A stretch of 8,902 nt of DNA from Eudoraea sp. (GTDB taxonomy: Bacteria > Bacteroidota > Bacteroidia > Flavobacteriales > Flavobacteriaceae). The translations under genes were made by a program, and so were the position numbers. Each line of letters starts with the position of its first letter. The stretch's first letter is position 1. The stretch lies in the NCBI GenBank assembly GCA_013041785.1, contig JABDRK010000271.1, forward strand, positions 1-8,902. Direction: 5' to 3'. The notes under the pieces were generated by a model, which worked only from the letters and a program-made list of their open reading frames with translations, did not search any database and was not told the origin of the DNA. This document shows, piece by piece, positions 8,194 through 8,902 of this stretch.

Positions 8194-8902
8194 ATGCCGG
8201 AACTCCAAGAAAAAATAAAAGCTGTTGTTAAACTGGGCGAGCTGTTACGGGAATTTACCTCCAGCTACTCCACCGATAACAAAGCCGGAACAGAGATGGA
8301 TCCCTTATTCCAAAAATTGGAAGCTGCCCTGGTGCTAGCCGGACATAAAAATGGTTGGTTTACAGCTGATCAGGTCCTGTTTGCTTTCGAGGTTTGGGGC
8401 AATTGCCTGGAAGAAAAAAATCTGCTGGCCTGGCTTAAGCCCTATGAAATATCCGGAAACCGTGATCAAACCGTGGCATTAATCATGGCCGGGAATATCC
8501 CGCTTGTAGGCTTTCACGACCTTCTCGCAGTTATTCTCAGTGGACACAAGGCCCTTGTAAAGCTTTCCTCCAATGATAATGTATTACTCCCTGCATTGGT
8601 AGATATTCTTGACAATATGGTTCCCGGGATGCAAGATCTTATCCGCTTTGAAGAGGCGCGATTAAGCAGTTACGACAAAGTAATCGCTACCGGCAGCAAT
8701 AACACCTCCAGGTATTTTGAATACTATTTCAGCAGCAAACCCCATGTGATCAGGAAAAACCGGAATTCTGTTGCTCTGCTAACGGGAAATGAAACCAAAG
8801 AATCCCTAATAGCATTGGGGCAGGATGTATTTCAATATTACGGATTGGGCTGCCGTAGCGTTTCAAAAATATTCGTGCCTGAAGGGTATTCATTTGAAAT
8901 AC
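8194..8902 (+). CDS. LuxC-family acyl-CoA reductase (5' part, cut by right edge)
   Basis: The frame opens at the ATG at 8194 and stays open to the window end, giving 236 residues of an incomplete protein. I recognise the LuxC-type (aldehyde-dehydrogenase-like) acyl-CoA reductase family, which reduces acyl-CoA or acyl-enzyme to aldehyde with NAD(P)H. Visible signatures are the segment MAGNIPLVGFHDLL (98-111) followed by GHKALVKLSSND (117-128), the nucleotide-binding-like ATGSNNTSRYF (165-175), and YYGLGCRSVSKIFVP (215-229). C220 in the last segment is the candidate catalytic cysteine that would carry the acyl thioester. The rest of the catalytic domain is outside the window. No luciferase gene is visible, so a role in bioluminescence is not implied; the physiological substrate is unknown. 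It is divergent from the ferredoxin gene with 88 bases between the starts, suggesting coordinated expression. No Shine-Dalgarno motif precedes the ATG. Confidence 0.88.
   Translation, partial: MPELQEKIKAVVKLGELLREFTSSYSTDNKAGTEMDPLFQKLEAALVLAGHKNGWFTADQVLFAFEVWGNCLEEKNLLAWLKPYEISGNRDQTVALIMAGNIPLVGFHDLLAVILSGHKALVKLSSNDNVLLPALVDILDNMVPGMQDLIRFEEARLSSYDKVIATGSNNTSRYFEYYFSSKPHVIRKNRNSVALLTGNETKESLIALGQDVFQYYGLGCRSVSKIFVPEGYSFEI

Noticed and set aside
8194..8902. A bioluminescence (lux) operon
   Set aside because: Only a LuxC-family reductase is visible, with no luxA, luxB, luxD or luxE-like gene in the window; the family is wider than luminous bacteria.

Overview
The window looks like a piece of a Flavobacteriia (Bacteroidota) chromosome, probably a member of the Flavobacteriaceae. 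The supporting signs are protein families and signature sequences typical of that group, promoters of the TTTG / TAnnTTTG type rather than TTGACA / TATAAT, and start codons that follow A/T-rich sequence with no convincing Shine-Dalgarno motif. It holds eight protein-coding genes, two of them cut by the window edges. I see no RNA gene, insertion sequence, CRISPR array or prophage. Coding density is very high; the longest gap is about 145 bases.

Left part (1-5650). The 3' part of a TerC-family membrane protein gene (plus strand) runs tail to tail into a minus-strand cluster that reads, in transcription order, parE - parC - mscL. ParE and ParC are the two subunits of topoisomerase IV, which separates linked daughter chromosomes. 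The third gene encodes the large-conductance mechanosensitive channel MscL, and its start lies in or just after the end of parC.

Middle (5651-6960). A non-coding gap carries a good parE promoter and a weak hairpin behind ychF. Then comes ychF (OLA1-type P-loop ATPase/GTPase) on the minus strand, with its own short promoter region.

Right part (6961-8902). A ureohydrolase-family gene (agmatinase-like) runs on the plus strand and meets, again tail to tail with a 4-base overlap, a gene for a two-cluster [4Fe-4S] ferredoxin of the Allochromatium/YfhL type with an unusual internal insertion. Divergent from the ferredoxin gene, and cut by the right edge, is a gene for a LuxC-family acyl-CoA reductase. 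The short region between these two holds back-to-back, nearly palindromic -7 elements.

Most of the window is housekeeping. The points most worth a second look are the ferredoxin / LuxC-like reductase pair with its apparently symmetric divergent promoter, the ferredoxin insertion, the alanine at the fluoroquinolone-contact position of ParC, and the coupling of mscL to the topoisomerase IV genes.
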